In this document: in pieces, positions 50,601 through 61,486 of the stretch
How positions within the stretch are numbered: the first letter of the stretch is position 1
How the letters are laid out: every line of letters starts with the position of its first letter
Source of the DNA: Nilaparvata lugens
Lineage: Eukaryota > Arthropoda > Insecta > Hemiptera > Delphacidae
Length of the DNA stretch: 64,000 nucleotides
NCBI RefSeq assembly: GCF_014356525.2
Contig: NC_052504.1
Coordinates: 63,914,086 to 63,978,085, forward strand
Direction: 5' to 3'
Program-made: the position numbers and the translations under genes
The notes under the pieces: generated by a model
What the model was told of the DNA's origin: nothing
What the model saw: the letters and a program-made list of their open reading frames with translations, nothing else
The model's database searches: none

Positions 50601-52680
50601 CGACTTGGCCGCAGTTACCTTGGGATACACATTTACTTTCACAATCTCCCTGTCCGCTGCCGCTGCTGCTGGCTCTAGGCGCTAAAAAACTCCGTCAAAA
50701 ACATACCGTAACAGCAACCTTGAAGAGAATTCTTCGCCTTTTTACGTTCCACACTCACATAAGCAATCTCTGTCTTTCTCAGCGCCCTTAAGGTTTCAAA
50801 ATCAATAGAGTCACTGATAACGTCTAGATGCTTGTTGAAAACAGAGTGTTTACTTCGCTCTGCCAACTGCCAGACAACCTTATGCCTTGCCAATGCACAT
50901 TGCTTATGCCTCAACAACAACTATTTACCACTCTTCAGAAAACAAGTTTACATGTTTTTTGAGTCTTTTACATATTACTAGTTACAAGCAAATACACAGT
51001 AGCTACCATAATGTATATCACTAAGCGGTCTGCCAATCTAAATGTTCATTAATCAGATAGGTAGTATTCTGTATCACTATTGAAAACAGAAATAAATGTT
51101 GAGGTAGTGCTAGATCTGGGTAGTGAGGTTTTGTATGTAGCCCACCTAACTTACCTCAATCTAAAACAAATGTAAGAACGAAACGAAAACGTTTCAATCG
51201 AAAGTAACAACGATTTTTCAATGTAAACTTGGATAGTTCAACTTATAAAATAAGTTATAATATATAAAATAACTTATAAATATTGGGAATAAATTTATCA
51301 TATAGTAGCCTACCGACTCAAAGGAAATTAGTTGAAAACTACAACTTTTTTAATACCTATATATGTTTTAGTAACTTCTCATTGGACGTCAAAATACCAT
51401 CAAAAAGATTGGTACGGTACCATATACCTATCAGGCAGAGATACTTGATAAGAATACACATTTAGTATAAACTAAAGCCCTAAACAAGTCATATACTTTT
51501 AAATAACATCTACTACTGTTAATAACTATTATTAATATTCATATTTTTGTAAACAAGAAAGACTTAAAAATATTTTGTGCCTGCCTTCTGTGGCCTCAAC
51601 TGATAATCAATCAATAAAATAATCAAGATATTATCATGATTATCAATCGTCTACAAATCACAAAACTTTGTGTAAAAATTTTATTTTTGAAATAAATTAT
51701 GTTCATTAATAGCTAGCAATCAATCACCAATCAGGAAGATACTTTTCAATAGAAGCTGTACTTGAAATATGTGTACCTACTGTAAACCAAATTCAATAGA
51801 ATAATTCAGATACTGGTACACATTTGATAATCATGTAGGTCTACAAGAGGAGTGTTTGTTAGTTTTTTTTTGCAATAAATGCTATTATAGGTGGAACACA
51901 ATTATTTTCTGTTGTAAGATAATTCGTAGAAGTGTGTCTATGATGCAATAACATTTTGTTGACCGACTAGCTTTGGTTGGCTTGGCTTTGAAAACAAGCA
52001 AGCGGTAGGAAGAGATGAGTATTAGGCCTATGTGTGTCTGATGGAAGGGGCGCTGTGACCGAGATTCTCCTAATTCACCTTTTGGCTTCTTATCGCTCAG
52101 CTATAATCTTGGAATTGTTTTTTCTGTCCCCAAAAAGATTCTAGAAATTTCGCTTAATAGCTCCTTATTTTCACTCATAACTTTGTGAAACTCTTTCTAT
52201 ACAACTCTCAACTATAACTATATTTATTCACTAAACTGAAGATTCAACTTAGTTGTCTTCCTGGTTATGAAATTTTTATAGTTTTTAGCTATTACGTAGG
52301 AGTTGAATAGGGTTAATCATGGGTCACCTATCAGAAACCTGGATCTCAAATTTCATCCTGATTATATATATAGAGATGAGGAAAGCTCTGGACATTATGA
52401 ATGTTTCTCATTTGCTTTGATTCTATTACAATGTTGCAAGGACAGAACCACAAAACCTCCACTTTATTGTTGCTTCCATTAACATTCAAAACTTTTAATT
52501 TTTAGAGCCTATAATACTCAGTAATGTGTATATAATAAAATAATATAGTAATTTCTGAGAATATATTTATTTTTGTATGGGTACCTAAGCAGATTTCAAT
52601 TGTTAGCTGTTTCCAACATGGTAAATAATAAATATAATAGCCTATTCAGTAAATATTGACTATCAGAGACATCTTCATTG
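44651..52680. other. Eight kilobases with no recognised gene
   Basis: Very AT-rich to about 48 kb, then mixed. Frames at 48,690-48,971 (plus) and 50,675-50,920 (minus) were inspected and show no domain I can name. The latter sits in a GC-richer patch (50,550-50,930) that may be an old exon or repeat. A small hairpin GCAGCTTCATTATGAAGCTGC lies near 49,643. Part of this stretch may be extended 3' UTR of TENT5. Confidence 0.45.
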
Positions 52681-52689
52681 ACTCTGGAC

Positions 52690-53010
52690 GACATTCCGTT
52701 CCATTTTTTTTATAAGACAGAACAATGATGCGCAACTGGCTTATAGAAGGAGTAAACAAATTTATAAACAGGAAATAAATGGAGCGAAGCCCTGTTAATG
52801 CCAACTGTATCGAAGAGTCGGATAACAAATCAAAAGCTGCGTGGACTCTGGTGAACAAAAGTGATCAAAACGCACAAATATTGAGATTTCACCAGATCTT
52901 TTCAGCATGTATTACGCATCATCCGTCCAGGAGGCTAAAGATGGCATCGAGCAGCCGCAGGCTACTGCAAGAGATTCCATGGAGCGTCTACCTATGTTCC
53001 TTTTTAAATT
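52690..53010 (+). pseudogene. LINE ORF2 linker fragment, frameshifted
   Basis: Translating in shifting frames gives NNDAQLAYRRSKQIYKQEIN, then SKAAWTLVNK, then SVQEAKDGIEQPQA. The order Y-R-x-x-x-Y-K, K-A-A-W-x-x-(V/I)-N-K is the region between endonuclease and reverse transcriptase in CR1/Jockey-like LINEs. The LINE at 57 kb has the matching SNKIKAAWTLKNK in its frame. Frameshifts and stops show it is dead, and neither endonuclease nor RT is present. Confidence 0.65.
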
Positions 53011-53019
53011 GCGCGTCGA

Positions 53020-53455
53020 AGTATAGCCTATACGAGGTTTTTGGAAATTTTGCATTTCAAGGATAATATAAAAGGAGCCTCCTTCATACGCCAATATTAT
53101 AGTAAAGATCAGACTATAGAATTATTCATCATAAATCAGCTGTTTAATGGACTATAATACTACCCGTTCAAAAACATCAAACATCTTGAAAATGTATCTT
53201 TCCATCAACGTTGTAGACAGTTGCAGCCAGAGACCTGATAACAGCGCTCACACTCACATTCCTGGACGACACGTCACGGTACGATAGGACAGAAAGAGAA
53301 AGCTCTATGTTTATTTAGGATTTTTTCTTGAAAAAATAAATTAAAAAAAAAATCAATCAAATTGATAGATTATTTATTAATTTTTGAGAAAACATAACAA
53401 CAGGTCAATGTAACTTACTGAGCGCGAGGTCTACTGTTCACAGAACTACTAGTTT
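53020..53455 (-). repeat. Inverted arm, left copy
   Basis: About 435 bp that recurs in opposite orientation at 56,567-56,985. Shared landmarks are a TTTTTGGAAATTTTGCAT block, CATCATAAATCAGCTGT, ACTATAATACTACCCGTTC, GATAACAGCGCTCACACTCA and GAGCGCGAGGTCTACTGTTC near the inner end, which finishes in ACTAGT. I judge the copies 85-90% identical. LINE sequence touches the outer side of both arms, so the arm may be a LINE 5' leader present twice in opposite orientation. Alternatively the arms are the ends of one large foldback element. Confidence 0.8.
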
Positions 53456-53576
53456 TAAAAAGGCAATAAACAAAATTCCTAAGTGACAACCCATTTCATA
53501 GTTTGACTGAATTTTATGAAAACTCCTTCAGTTAATGTTTGTCTTATAAAATACTGTATATTATACTAATATGTGT

Positions 53577-53587
53577 ATCTATATATA

Positions 53588-53667
<80 letters not shown>
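53577..53667. repeat. (TA)n microsatellite
   Basis: Nearly pure TA dinucleotide interrupted by two TTATA/ATAAT steps. It joins the AT tail of the composite repeat and is a likely site of length errors in assembly. Confidence 0.9.
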
Positions 53668-53671
<4 letters not shown>

Positions 53672-54316
53672 CGAAATGGCACACACTCACTGACTGACTC
53701 ACTCACTCACTCGCAGAACTAAAAATCTACCGGACCAAAAACGTTCAAATTTGGTAGGTATGTTCAGTTGGCCCTTTAGAGGCGCACTAAGAAATCTTTT
53801 GGCAATATTTTAACTCTAAGGGTGGTTTTTTAAGGGTTCAAAGTTCGTCTATTAGCATGTATATTCTTCTTATTCTCTTAATTATATTTGAAAAATGTCC
53901 ATACCATATGTTAATATAGAACTATAATCTACCTCTTCGAAACAGTTGTTAACTGGTAACTAAATTAATAATTTTGTCAAATTGGCATTAAGTTGAGTTG
54001 ACTTTGTTAGGTTGGCACCAAGTTGAAGATTGAAATGCATTTATCGCGGAAAAAATGATTGGGCACTGCTACTTCAATCAGAGCTATTCCTGGGAATATT
54101 ATATTACTAGCCGTCAGGCTCGCTTCGCTCGCCATATCCGTTTAGCCAGATGTTTAGTCTGGACCCCCGACTGGATCGTCCTAACATATGATGAAAATGC
54201 TCAAACGAACGCGAGCCTGCTGATCTCATTCTTGGACGATCCAGTCGGGGGTCCAGGGGGCGGAGTGAGCCCCTGGCTAGACGGATATGGCGAGCGAAGC
54301 GAGCCTGACGGCTAGT
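53668..54316 (-). mobile_element. Composite repeat, copy 2 (opposite orientation)
   Basis: This is the inverted counterpart of the repeat at 14,536-15,214. It begins AAAAGCGAAATGGC, then (CTCA)n, then the shared body (GGACCAAAAACGTTCAAATT, TTAGAGGCGCACTAAGAAAT) and ends with the foldback unit at 54,106-54,316 (ACTAGCCGTCAGGCTCGC / GCGAGCCTGACGGCTAGT). The foldback ends here are better preserved than in copy 1. There is no coding potential. Confidence 0.8.
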
Positions 54317-56566
54317 AAGATTATATTTGTTATTATTATGAGTTACCTATATGGTATAAATTTGTATTGAGTGGGTCTCCACCCACATTTTATTAATGTA
54401 ATGTTTCTTTCAAATACTCTGACATTGTCTAATGCAATTTTGTAATAATTATTGTTCTTTGACAAAAATAGATTATTCATTTATTGATAATAAAAATTCC
54501 TCACTTTAAATACAGTAGCCTAATATATAATTTCAATCTGTGACTTTACCGTATAGAAAATTTTTTTAGAGGATAGCCTATATGAAAGATCAAAGATGAT
54601 CATTAACCTTGAACTCAGTAGACAGAAAATCCTAAGTGATTCATCCATTTCTATTAAATCTGTACCTACAGCTGTATTTTTGTCTCCAAATCTCTCTAAT
54701 GATAGATAGCTCTCAAAACAGATTAATTATTGTTAACTGCCTCTGGTTTATTCTTGTAATCTATATTCTGTTTAAGTCTAGGCCCTATTGCACTTTCGGA
54801 AGCTCGTAATTGCCTTTTATCTACACCAGCAACCGGAATCTCCAACTGAAGAAACAAATTAGAATTTTGTTTGTGACGTCCCTTAACGTCTAATCACTTT
54901 ATGATGATAGACCTATAGAGACACCCGGAGAAAGTGAATAAGATCATTTAGCTAAGTGATATCATAGAGAAACAATAGCTATTGTTTATGCTATGCTATT
55001 GTTTCTCTATGGTGATATATAGTTAGATCATGTTTCAGGATTTGTATTGGCTATACGGTCTATGAAACAAGACTAATAAGGAATATTATAACTTACACTG
55101 GGCTAGCTTAGCTCATGAAAGGAATTTTTCCGAGGGTTTTGTTTTACACAAAATAAAGTAAGGCTATTTAGTGCAGTATTAAATTCTATTCTAAATAAGT
55201 AAGTGCCTAGCATTAAAACATCTTAATTTTATCATCAAATCTTAAGGATTCAAGAAGATTCACACTTTTGAAGTACTCCCTTTTTCATTGGAAACAGTGA
55301 ACAATTAGCAGTACCTATCGATAAAAATCTATTGTTATAATTTACCATTTGCATTTGCACTTTTATTATTTGAAGCTTAATATTTTTCCTCATATAATTC
55401 ACCTGCTGGCTGCTGCTATTATGTTTTTGTCAATCTCAACGGTATGGATAATGAGATTACAACTTAAAAAGGGAATAAATAAAATATTATTAGCTTCTTT
55501 TGATGACCGACTCTTATAAATAAAAATATTGCGCGAAGAGTGGGAAAGACTATACTGGAGTTGATGTAAATTACATCATTCATAACAAGTGAAATATCAC
55601 GATAAAAACATCGGAATACCTTTGATGAAGCTCGACCAACTCTATATTTTACTGAGGCGACCAATGAATCATTTATCGCTCCAACAAATTCGCTCTTATT
55701 GATTGATAGCGACATCAATGGTCTCAATTTCTATTGTATTGTCTTCTCGAGAGAATGCCTAGTCTATTACATTGTTGAGCACGTTTTAATAGTCTGCCTT
55801 ATCAGAAGGAGAAATGTAGGTATTTATATTCTATTCACATTCATATAGCTTGTCAGTCTTATACGATATCTAACATTCCACAATGCACACATATTAATAA
55901 TATTTTATTTCTATCCTGTTCATGATATCTGAAGCTAGAAATTGGTAGAGTCCACATTACTTGTTTCTGTAAATTAGTAAAAGACCTTATGATGCAATGC
56001 TGAAGTAGTGTCAGTACAAAAATATATAATATTAATAACTATAAACTATTCCTTATAAATAAAACAGGATTCAAACAGCGTACTTGGTATCATAATAATA
56101 GCGATTATTATATATTCGGTGTTGCATACGGATCCATGGGCAGAATCAATATAGGTTGTCAACGGAGCTCTCAATTCATTTTCTCATGGAATTTGAATGC
56201 CATATTCATAATACGAAGCTGTGTTCAGCTATAATTTTATGTTTTCGATCGAATAATTTTTTATAACCTGTATCTGCTGAAAAACAAGTAGTGACCTTTA
56301 TTTCGCCTACATTCAATCTCATCTCCAGTAAGGTATAAGAATTTGAGGTGCATCTTATTCGAATCACTTCAATAAGATAGATAGATATTCACCATCCAGA
56401 AAGCCTTTTACTGAAGGCTTTTACTGAAGCCTTTTACTAAGCCTTTTACTAAAGCCTTATTTGCCTTATACTGAGCAAACCTAAACGATTTCCAAGTGAC
56501 AGTATTTTTAATGAATTAAATGTTTGACGGTTGAGCAGCTGTATATAAAGAATTTAATTATTTACA
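54317..56566. other. Interior of the inverted-arm segment, no gene
   Basis: AT-rich, without recognisable coding sequence. It holds an inverted repeat at 54,961-55,016 (arms ATCATAGAGAAACAATAG and its near complement) and a short tandem array at about 56,401-56,470 made of four or five copies of AAGCCTTTTACTG-like units. No transposase is seen that would make the arms plus interior an autonomous transposon. Confidence 0.5.
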
Positions 56567-56985
56567 CTAGTAGTTCTGTGAACAGTAGACCTCGCGCTCA
56601 GTAAGTTACATTGACCTGTTGTTATGTTTTCTCAAAAATTAATAAATAATTTATCAATTTATTTTTTCTATAAAAAATCCTATAAACATAGATAGAGCTT
56701 TCTGTCCTATCGTACTGTGACGTGTCGTCCCGGAATGTGAGTGTGAGCGCTGTTATCAGGTCTGGCTGCAGATAACTGTCTACAACGTTGATGGAAAGAT
56801 ACATTTTCAAGATGTTCGATGTTTTTGAACGGGTAGTATTATAGTCCACTAGACAGCTGATTTATGATGAATAATTCTAAAATCTGATTTTTACGGTAAT
56901 ATTGGCGTTCAAAGGAGACTCCTTTTCCTTTTGTATTATCCTTAAAATGCAAAATTTCAAAAAACCGTATGTAGGCCTATACGTC
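56567..56985 (+). repeat. Inverted arm, right copy
   Basis: Reverse-complement partner of 53,020-53,455, starting ACTAGTAGTTCTGTGAAC and ending close to the first frame of the LINE at 57,005. The tight junction with the LINE start favours this being the LINE 5' leader. The minus-strand frame over it is a by-product. Confidence 0.8.
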
Positions 56986-57004
56986 CTCATTTTCTTCCAA
57001 GGCA

Positions 57005-57292
57005 ATGCAGTCAAGTGTTTCAGTCTCTCCTGGTTTAAATGATGATGGTTTGGCAGTTGGCTGTTCCTTGTGCCCTGGTGTGGAGGATCATCTCAATGTA
57101 TTTGGAGATCAGCATTCTCTGTCTGATGTGAGCCAGCCTTTTCTAGGGTTCGATCTGGCGAATCATGTAAGTGTGGACACTCTGCTTGAGGATGGAAGGG
57201 ATTGTCTGAATGTTTCTGGAGGTCAGCAATCATTGTCTGATTCGAGTCAGCCTTTTTTAGGATTCGACCTGGCGCCCCTAAGAGTGATCTAA
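57005..57292 (+). pseudogene. LINE N-terminal frame with internal duplication
   Basis: A 95-codon frame with two copies of a 38-residue unit, each ending in SQPFLGFDLA (nucleotide period 114 bp, units starting at about 57,092 and 57,206). The units are LNVFGDQHSLSDVSQPF and LNVSGGQQSLSDSSQPF. I recognise no domain such as a zinc knuckle or coiled coil. Given its position before the endonuclease it is probably the N-terminal part of the LINE ORF rather than a host gene. Confidence 0.55.
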
Positions 57293-57300
57293 GTTTTGAT

Positions 57301-57988
57301 ATGCATGTAAATGAGTCAAGCCCTAATTATTTAGAGTCGTCTAGAAATAATAATAAAAAATTCCAATTGAATTTATGCTCCATAGATGTGCAGTGTTCAA
57401 GAAACAAATTGAATGAACTTGAAATCTTATGTAAATCACAGAATGTTGACATATTGTGTATCAAAGAGCATTGGCTGGTTGAACAAGAGTTACCATTCTA
57501 CCAGAATATTGATAGGCTGGCACTTACTGGCAGTTTCTGTAGACAGTCACCTTGGGGCGGTGTAGCTGTATATTTTAACAATGAAAATAATTTTACTATT
57601 AAACCACTTGACTTGTCAACTTACTGTGTGGAAGTTTCGGCGGAATTTGCAGGTTTTTATATTGTTGAGCTATCACTCATAGTGATATCGATGTATAGGT
57701 CTCCTAGAGGGGATGCAAACCTGTTTTTTGATAAGTTGTAGCTTTGTATTTCTTATGCAGTGTCTGTGGGTCATTATGTGTTGATTGGAACTGACCATAA
57801 TGTCAATGCAATTTATTCAGCAAGGGATGCCAGGGTGTTTCTTAATATATATTTTGCAGGGGTTTGGGCTGACAAGTTTAATAAGTGAGGCAAGAAGAGG
57901 ATGCTCAGCTCTTGATTCAGTTGTAACAAACTTAGATCCGGATTGTTTCACTGTGAATGTTATCAAGGATCAAATATCGATCATTTAA
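57301..57988 (+). pseudogene. LINE endonuclease domain, frameshifted
   Basis: The first frame (57,301-57,741) gives LNLCSIDVQCSRNKLNELE, VDILCIKEHWL (Lys-Glu at the catalytic Glu site), PWGGVAVYF and VISMYRSPRG, which are endonuclease motifs of LINEs. A stop interrupts at 57,739. A shifted frame continues with VLIGTDHNVN, corresponding to the usual GDFN block but with the Asp altered, then CSALDSVVTN. Usual motif residues are substituted (Asn to Asp in the first motif), showing decay. Confidence 0.75.
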
Positions 57989-58121
57989 TGAGAATTGTCT
58001 TCAGATTTTTTGTGCTTCACTACAGGATCGAATTGAGCCCTGGTTTTATATGATTTCAACGTTGTCAGCAAGGGAGGGGTTTTAGTTTTTCTTTTGTAGA
58101 TTTAAGGAACTTTTTGATTCT

Positions 58122-59258
58122 TTGTTTCCTGTGAAGACTAAAAGGGTTTTCTCATCATTGGGGAGGGATGCTGGTCGACTGGGGGGTGGTCCAACCCGTC
58201 CAAGTTGCGATTGGTTCACTCCAGAACTTGAAGAACTGAGAGAGTTTATTCTGTTGGTAAGTGACATGTGTAAAACAAACCCTAATCTGAACATTGTATT
58301 GAAGAATCTTAGACATGGGTATCGCAATAAAATTAGGGAAACAAAATTGGAAGCAAACGCAAAACTCATTATGGAGTCTAGTAATAAAATAAAAGCTGCG
58401 TGGACCCTTAAAAACAAAATAAGACTATCATCAAAAGAGACCAACAACTCATTTGCCACAGCAGATGACTTCAACAATTACTATTTTCTTGAGTCAGTTG
58501 AGAAGATTGTGAATGATATACCAAAGGACGGTGAACCTATTCAGTTTACTCACATGCCTGCCATAGTTTCTGAATTCACCTGGAGTCCTGTATGTGCTCA
58601 AGATGTAATTGAAGCGGTTTTAGGTTTCAGGAGTTCCAATTGTAAGGATATTTATGGCATGACCCCAAATTTGCTCAAGCAGATGATAGTTATTATTGCA
58701 CCCATATTAGCATTGTGTATAAACAACAGTTTAGCTAGCGGTACTTTCCCTGAACAACTCAAAATCTCCAGAGCAGTCCCAGTCTACAAGAAGGGTCCCT
58801 ATTGTGACACCTCAAGTTTCAGACCAATTTCTATAATTCCTGTTTTTGCTAAGATATTTGAGGCAATCATATTTGCACAACTGTATGAATACCTTGAGGA
58901 GCATGACCTCCTAGCTCCTTCTCAGTTTGGTTTCAGGAAGGGAAAATCTACTGTCATGGCTGTGGAATCACTGTTAGAATCGATTATCAATTCTTTTGAG
59001 GAGCGGAAATCAACTTTTTCAATGCTATGTGATCTCTCACGAGCATTTAACTCTATCCCTCAAACAGTTCTAATAAAGAAATTGGAGCATTATGGCTTAC
59101 AAGATTGTGCAATTCGGGTGTTTGAGTCTTACCTTTATGGGAGAAAACAGATTGTGCAATGGAATGATCAGTGCTCACTTCCTCTTCTGGTAAAACGGGG
59201 TGGATGTGCCACAGGGCTAATTGTTGGGCCCAATACTCTTTCTTGTAGCAATAAATAA
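58122..59258 (+). pseudogene. LINE reverse transcriptase, N-terminal and palm parts
   Basis: The frame covers the linker (NLRHGYRNKIRETKL, SNKIKAAWTLKNK) and RT blocks: GMTPNLLKQ, FPEQLKISRAVPVYKKG, FRPISIIPVFAKIFEAII, LLAPSQFGFRKGKST and MLCDLSRAFNSIP. The catalytic Asp of motif A is kept (first Asp of DLSRAF), while the later Asp seen in the copy at 63.7 kb is Asn here. A frameshift replaces the usual VPQGS...GP block by GGCATGLIVGP. In the original frame the same bases read PQG followed by a stop. The frame ends just before a MITE. Confidence 0.85.
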
Positions 59259-59273
59259 TGATGCACTACTATC

Positions 59274-59492
59274 TATAGTGAGGTCCACGTTATAATGGCA
59301 GTGGAGAAAGATAGAAGAATAGCGATGCCGATTCTCTGCATTAATTAATTCTATTTCTACACTATGAAAAACATAATTGGCATCGTTGAGGACCCAGAAA
59401 AGGGTAGTACCACCGGCTTTGTCAAATGATAGACAATGATAGCAAAACCAAAGTAGATCAAATACTGTCATTATAACGTGGACCTCACTATA
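59274..59492. mobile_element. MITE inserted in the LINE RT, flanked by TATA
   Basis: A 211-bp body starts GTGAGGTCCACGTTATAATG and ends in its inverted counterpart CATTATAACGTGGACCTCAC, bounded on both sides by TATA (59,274-59,277 and 59,489-59,492). Removing the body plus one TATA rejoins the LINE frame between DALLSI and EENVLFYADD. The frame therefore supports a 4-bp duplication, although TA duplication by a Tc1/mariner-type element with TA-ended repeats is the common alternative. There is no coding capacity. Confidence 0.85.
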
Positions 59493-59855
59493 GAGGAAAA
59501 TGTGCTTTTCTATGCGGATGACACTTCCTTGTTCTCTGCAAATAAGAGTGTCACCCAGGCTAAAGCAGATGTGATGGAGCTGTATGATAAAGCTCGTGAT
59601 CGGCTCTCACTAAACAGATTGTCTCTGAATCAGGCAAAAACCCAAAGTATATTGTTCTCTCTATCAGATGTCAGTGAGTATTTGCAGCCGGTCCGATTAT
59701 TGGGGTTCACTCTTGATGCCAAGTTACTCTGGGAACCTCATAATAGACATGGTGTGCTCCAGTCTCAGCAGCATTGTCTACTGAGAAGGCTGATGTCTGA
59801 ACTGCCAATTTCGGTGGTCAGACAGGCCTATTTTGCTTTTTTCATTCGAGGATGA
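59493..59855 (+). pseudogene. LINE reverse transcriptase, motif C and thumb
   Basis: This continues the RT after the MITE. EENVLFYADDTSLFS has the catalytic YADD box, followed by LNRLSLNQAKTQSILF and VRLLGFTLDAKLLWEPH, the typical motif D/E region of CR1/Jockey-like LINEs. Duplicate wording (RLSLNRLSLN) shows a small internal duplication. The frame ends at 59,855, and the expected C-terminal part is only recognisable in broken form (about 59,860-60,330, e.g. KRAVRVISGAGYLDHC). Confidence 0.85.
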
Positions 59856-60067
59856 GTTATTGTTTGAAATTGTGGGGTCATGCATCTAGCACTTCTAAAG
59901 TGCTGTTAATTTAGAAGAGAGCGGTCCGGGTGATTTCTGGTGCGGGCTATCTCGATCACTGTAAGCCCATTCTTTCTAAAAATGGCATTCTATCCGTCAT
60001 TAATGAGTTCATCCACCAATGTTTGAAGGATATACATCAGATGCAGGATATAGGCTACCAAAAAGCA

Positions 60068-60188
60068 ATGACATTCACAGTCACTTCACGAGAAACCGTG
60101 AGAGTATATATACTTTTCAAGTCTGCATTTTAGACTTGAAAAGTATATATATATACTCTCACGGTTTCTTGTGAAGTGACTGTGAATG

Positions 60189-60255
<67 letters not shown>
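60068..60255. repeat. Long near-perfect hairpin followed by (TA)n
   Basis: Arms around a centre near 60,130 pair ATGACATTCACAGTCACTTC...CTTTTCAAGTC with its complement over about 57 bp per arm, with very few differences. It is followed at once by a (TA)n tract to 60,255 and then by another GCAGACTTGAAAAGTC word. The structure sits in the LINE C-terminal region and looks like a local inverted duplication of LINE sequence (the words match the adjacent coding remnant). Confidence 0.8.
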
Positions 60256-60257
<2 letters not shown>

Positions 60258-60460
60258 AAGATGCAGACTTGAAAAGTCCAAGTCGAACTACCCTGTGATA
60301 GGCCACAAATTCCATAACTTGCTATCAACTCAAGTTAGATCCTTGCCAAATAAACGTTTTCTCCAAGTACTTAGATCCTGGTTGATTGTGAATCCATTTT
60401 ACTCAGTAGAGGAATTCATTACTGCTGATCACAACACACTAGTCAATTTAATATAATGCT

Positions 60461-60595
60461 TTTTACTTTCCTTGCCCTATTACCATAGGTAAGGAAAGTA
60501 TTGCTTTCCGAAAAAAATTAAGGTACCCCAATTTCCAAATTTCTATACGTTTCAAGGTCCCCTGAGTCCAAAAAAGTGGTTTTTGGGTATTGGTC

Positions 60596-60646
<51 letters not shown>

Positions 60647-61281
60647 ACGATATCTCATCTCCCAAATAACGGAATGACTTGAAATTTGGAACTTAAGGTC
60701 CTTTCACTATAAGGTTCCGACACGAACAATTTCGATCAAATGCAATTCAAGATGGCGGCTAAAATGGCGAAAATGTTGTCAAAAACAGGGTTTTTCGTGA
60801 TTTTCTCGGAAACGGCTCCAACGATTTTGATCAAATTCATACCTATAATAGTCATCGATAAACTCTATCAACTGCCACAAGTCCCATATCTTTAAAAATC
60901 TCAGGAGCTCCGCCCCATCAATGCAAAGTTCGATTTTATATTCCAAATTATCAGCCTTCAGAAACAATTTAAACAAAAAAAATCAAGTGCAGTAGATTGA
61001 GCATGAAAATCTCTACAATTAATGTTCAGTAACATTTTCACCTAAAATTGAAAATAAGCTTTAAATTCGAGAAAATGTGATTATTCAATTGCAAATTATT
61101 GTTGATTCTATTAAATCAGTCACTATGAAGAGATAGCAGACCTCATGTGTGTCTCCAGCGTTATTGCCCTGTCACCAGCTGGCTCAAATAGTAGACTTGA
61201 GATGTGCGGGAACACTAGCGCCAGGTGATCAATTTTCATAACGGCAAGGAAAGTTGTGTGAGTGCGCCACACCAGATTTTT
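60461..61281 (+). mobile_element. Dispersed repeat with (GT)n inserted in LINE 3' region
   Basis: The element is bounded by ACTTTCCTTGCC at 60,465-60,476 and its complement GGCAAGGAAAGT at 61,243-61,254, with CCACACCAGATTTTTT at the far right. It contains a (TG)n tract at about 60,598-60,645 and a conserved body (AAGATGGCGGCTAAAATGGCG). A partial copy in the other orientation lies at 22,985-23,265. LINE-like 3' sequence resumes after it, so it is probably an insertion. No ORF of note and no clear target duplication. Confidence 0.65.
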
Positions 61282-61486
61282 TTGTCTATTAATACCCAAG
61301 TACAGGAAGCCACTAAATTATCTGATCCAATTGTAAATTTGCTTTAACTGATCTGTTTTATTTATTATTGTCTATTGTATGTATTGTACCTGTGCAATTT
61401 ATTGTATGTTTCTTAAATGTGAATTGTGACTTGGCTATATGTAACTTCTATGTTCAACTGGCCCAATAAAAACTTGAAACTTGAAC

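Larger units (their letters stand above)
57001..61486 (+). mobile_element. Near full-length but decayed LINE (non-LTR retrotransposon)
   Basis: The parts run in the expected order: an N-terminal frame (57,005-57,292), endonuclease remnants (57,301-57,988), linker and reverse transcriptase (58,122-59,258 and 59,493-59,855), and a 3' region ending CCCAATAAAAACTTGAAACTTGAAC at 61,486. The terminal TTGAAAC repeat replaces poly(A), as in CR1/Jockey-like LINEs. Several frameshifts and stops make it inactive. It carries two younger insertions, a MITE inside the RT and a dispersed repeat in the 3' region, so it predates both. The 5' limit could extend left to about 56,567 if the inverted arm is its leader. 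Confidence 0.8.

Noticed and set aside
50675..50920. Minus-strand 81-codon frame in a GC-richer patch
   Set aside because: Composition suggests an exon, but I could not identify a domain or paired splice sites.
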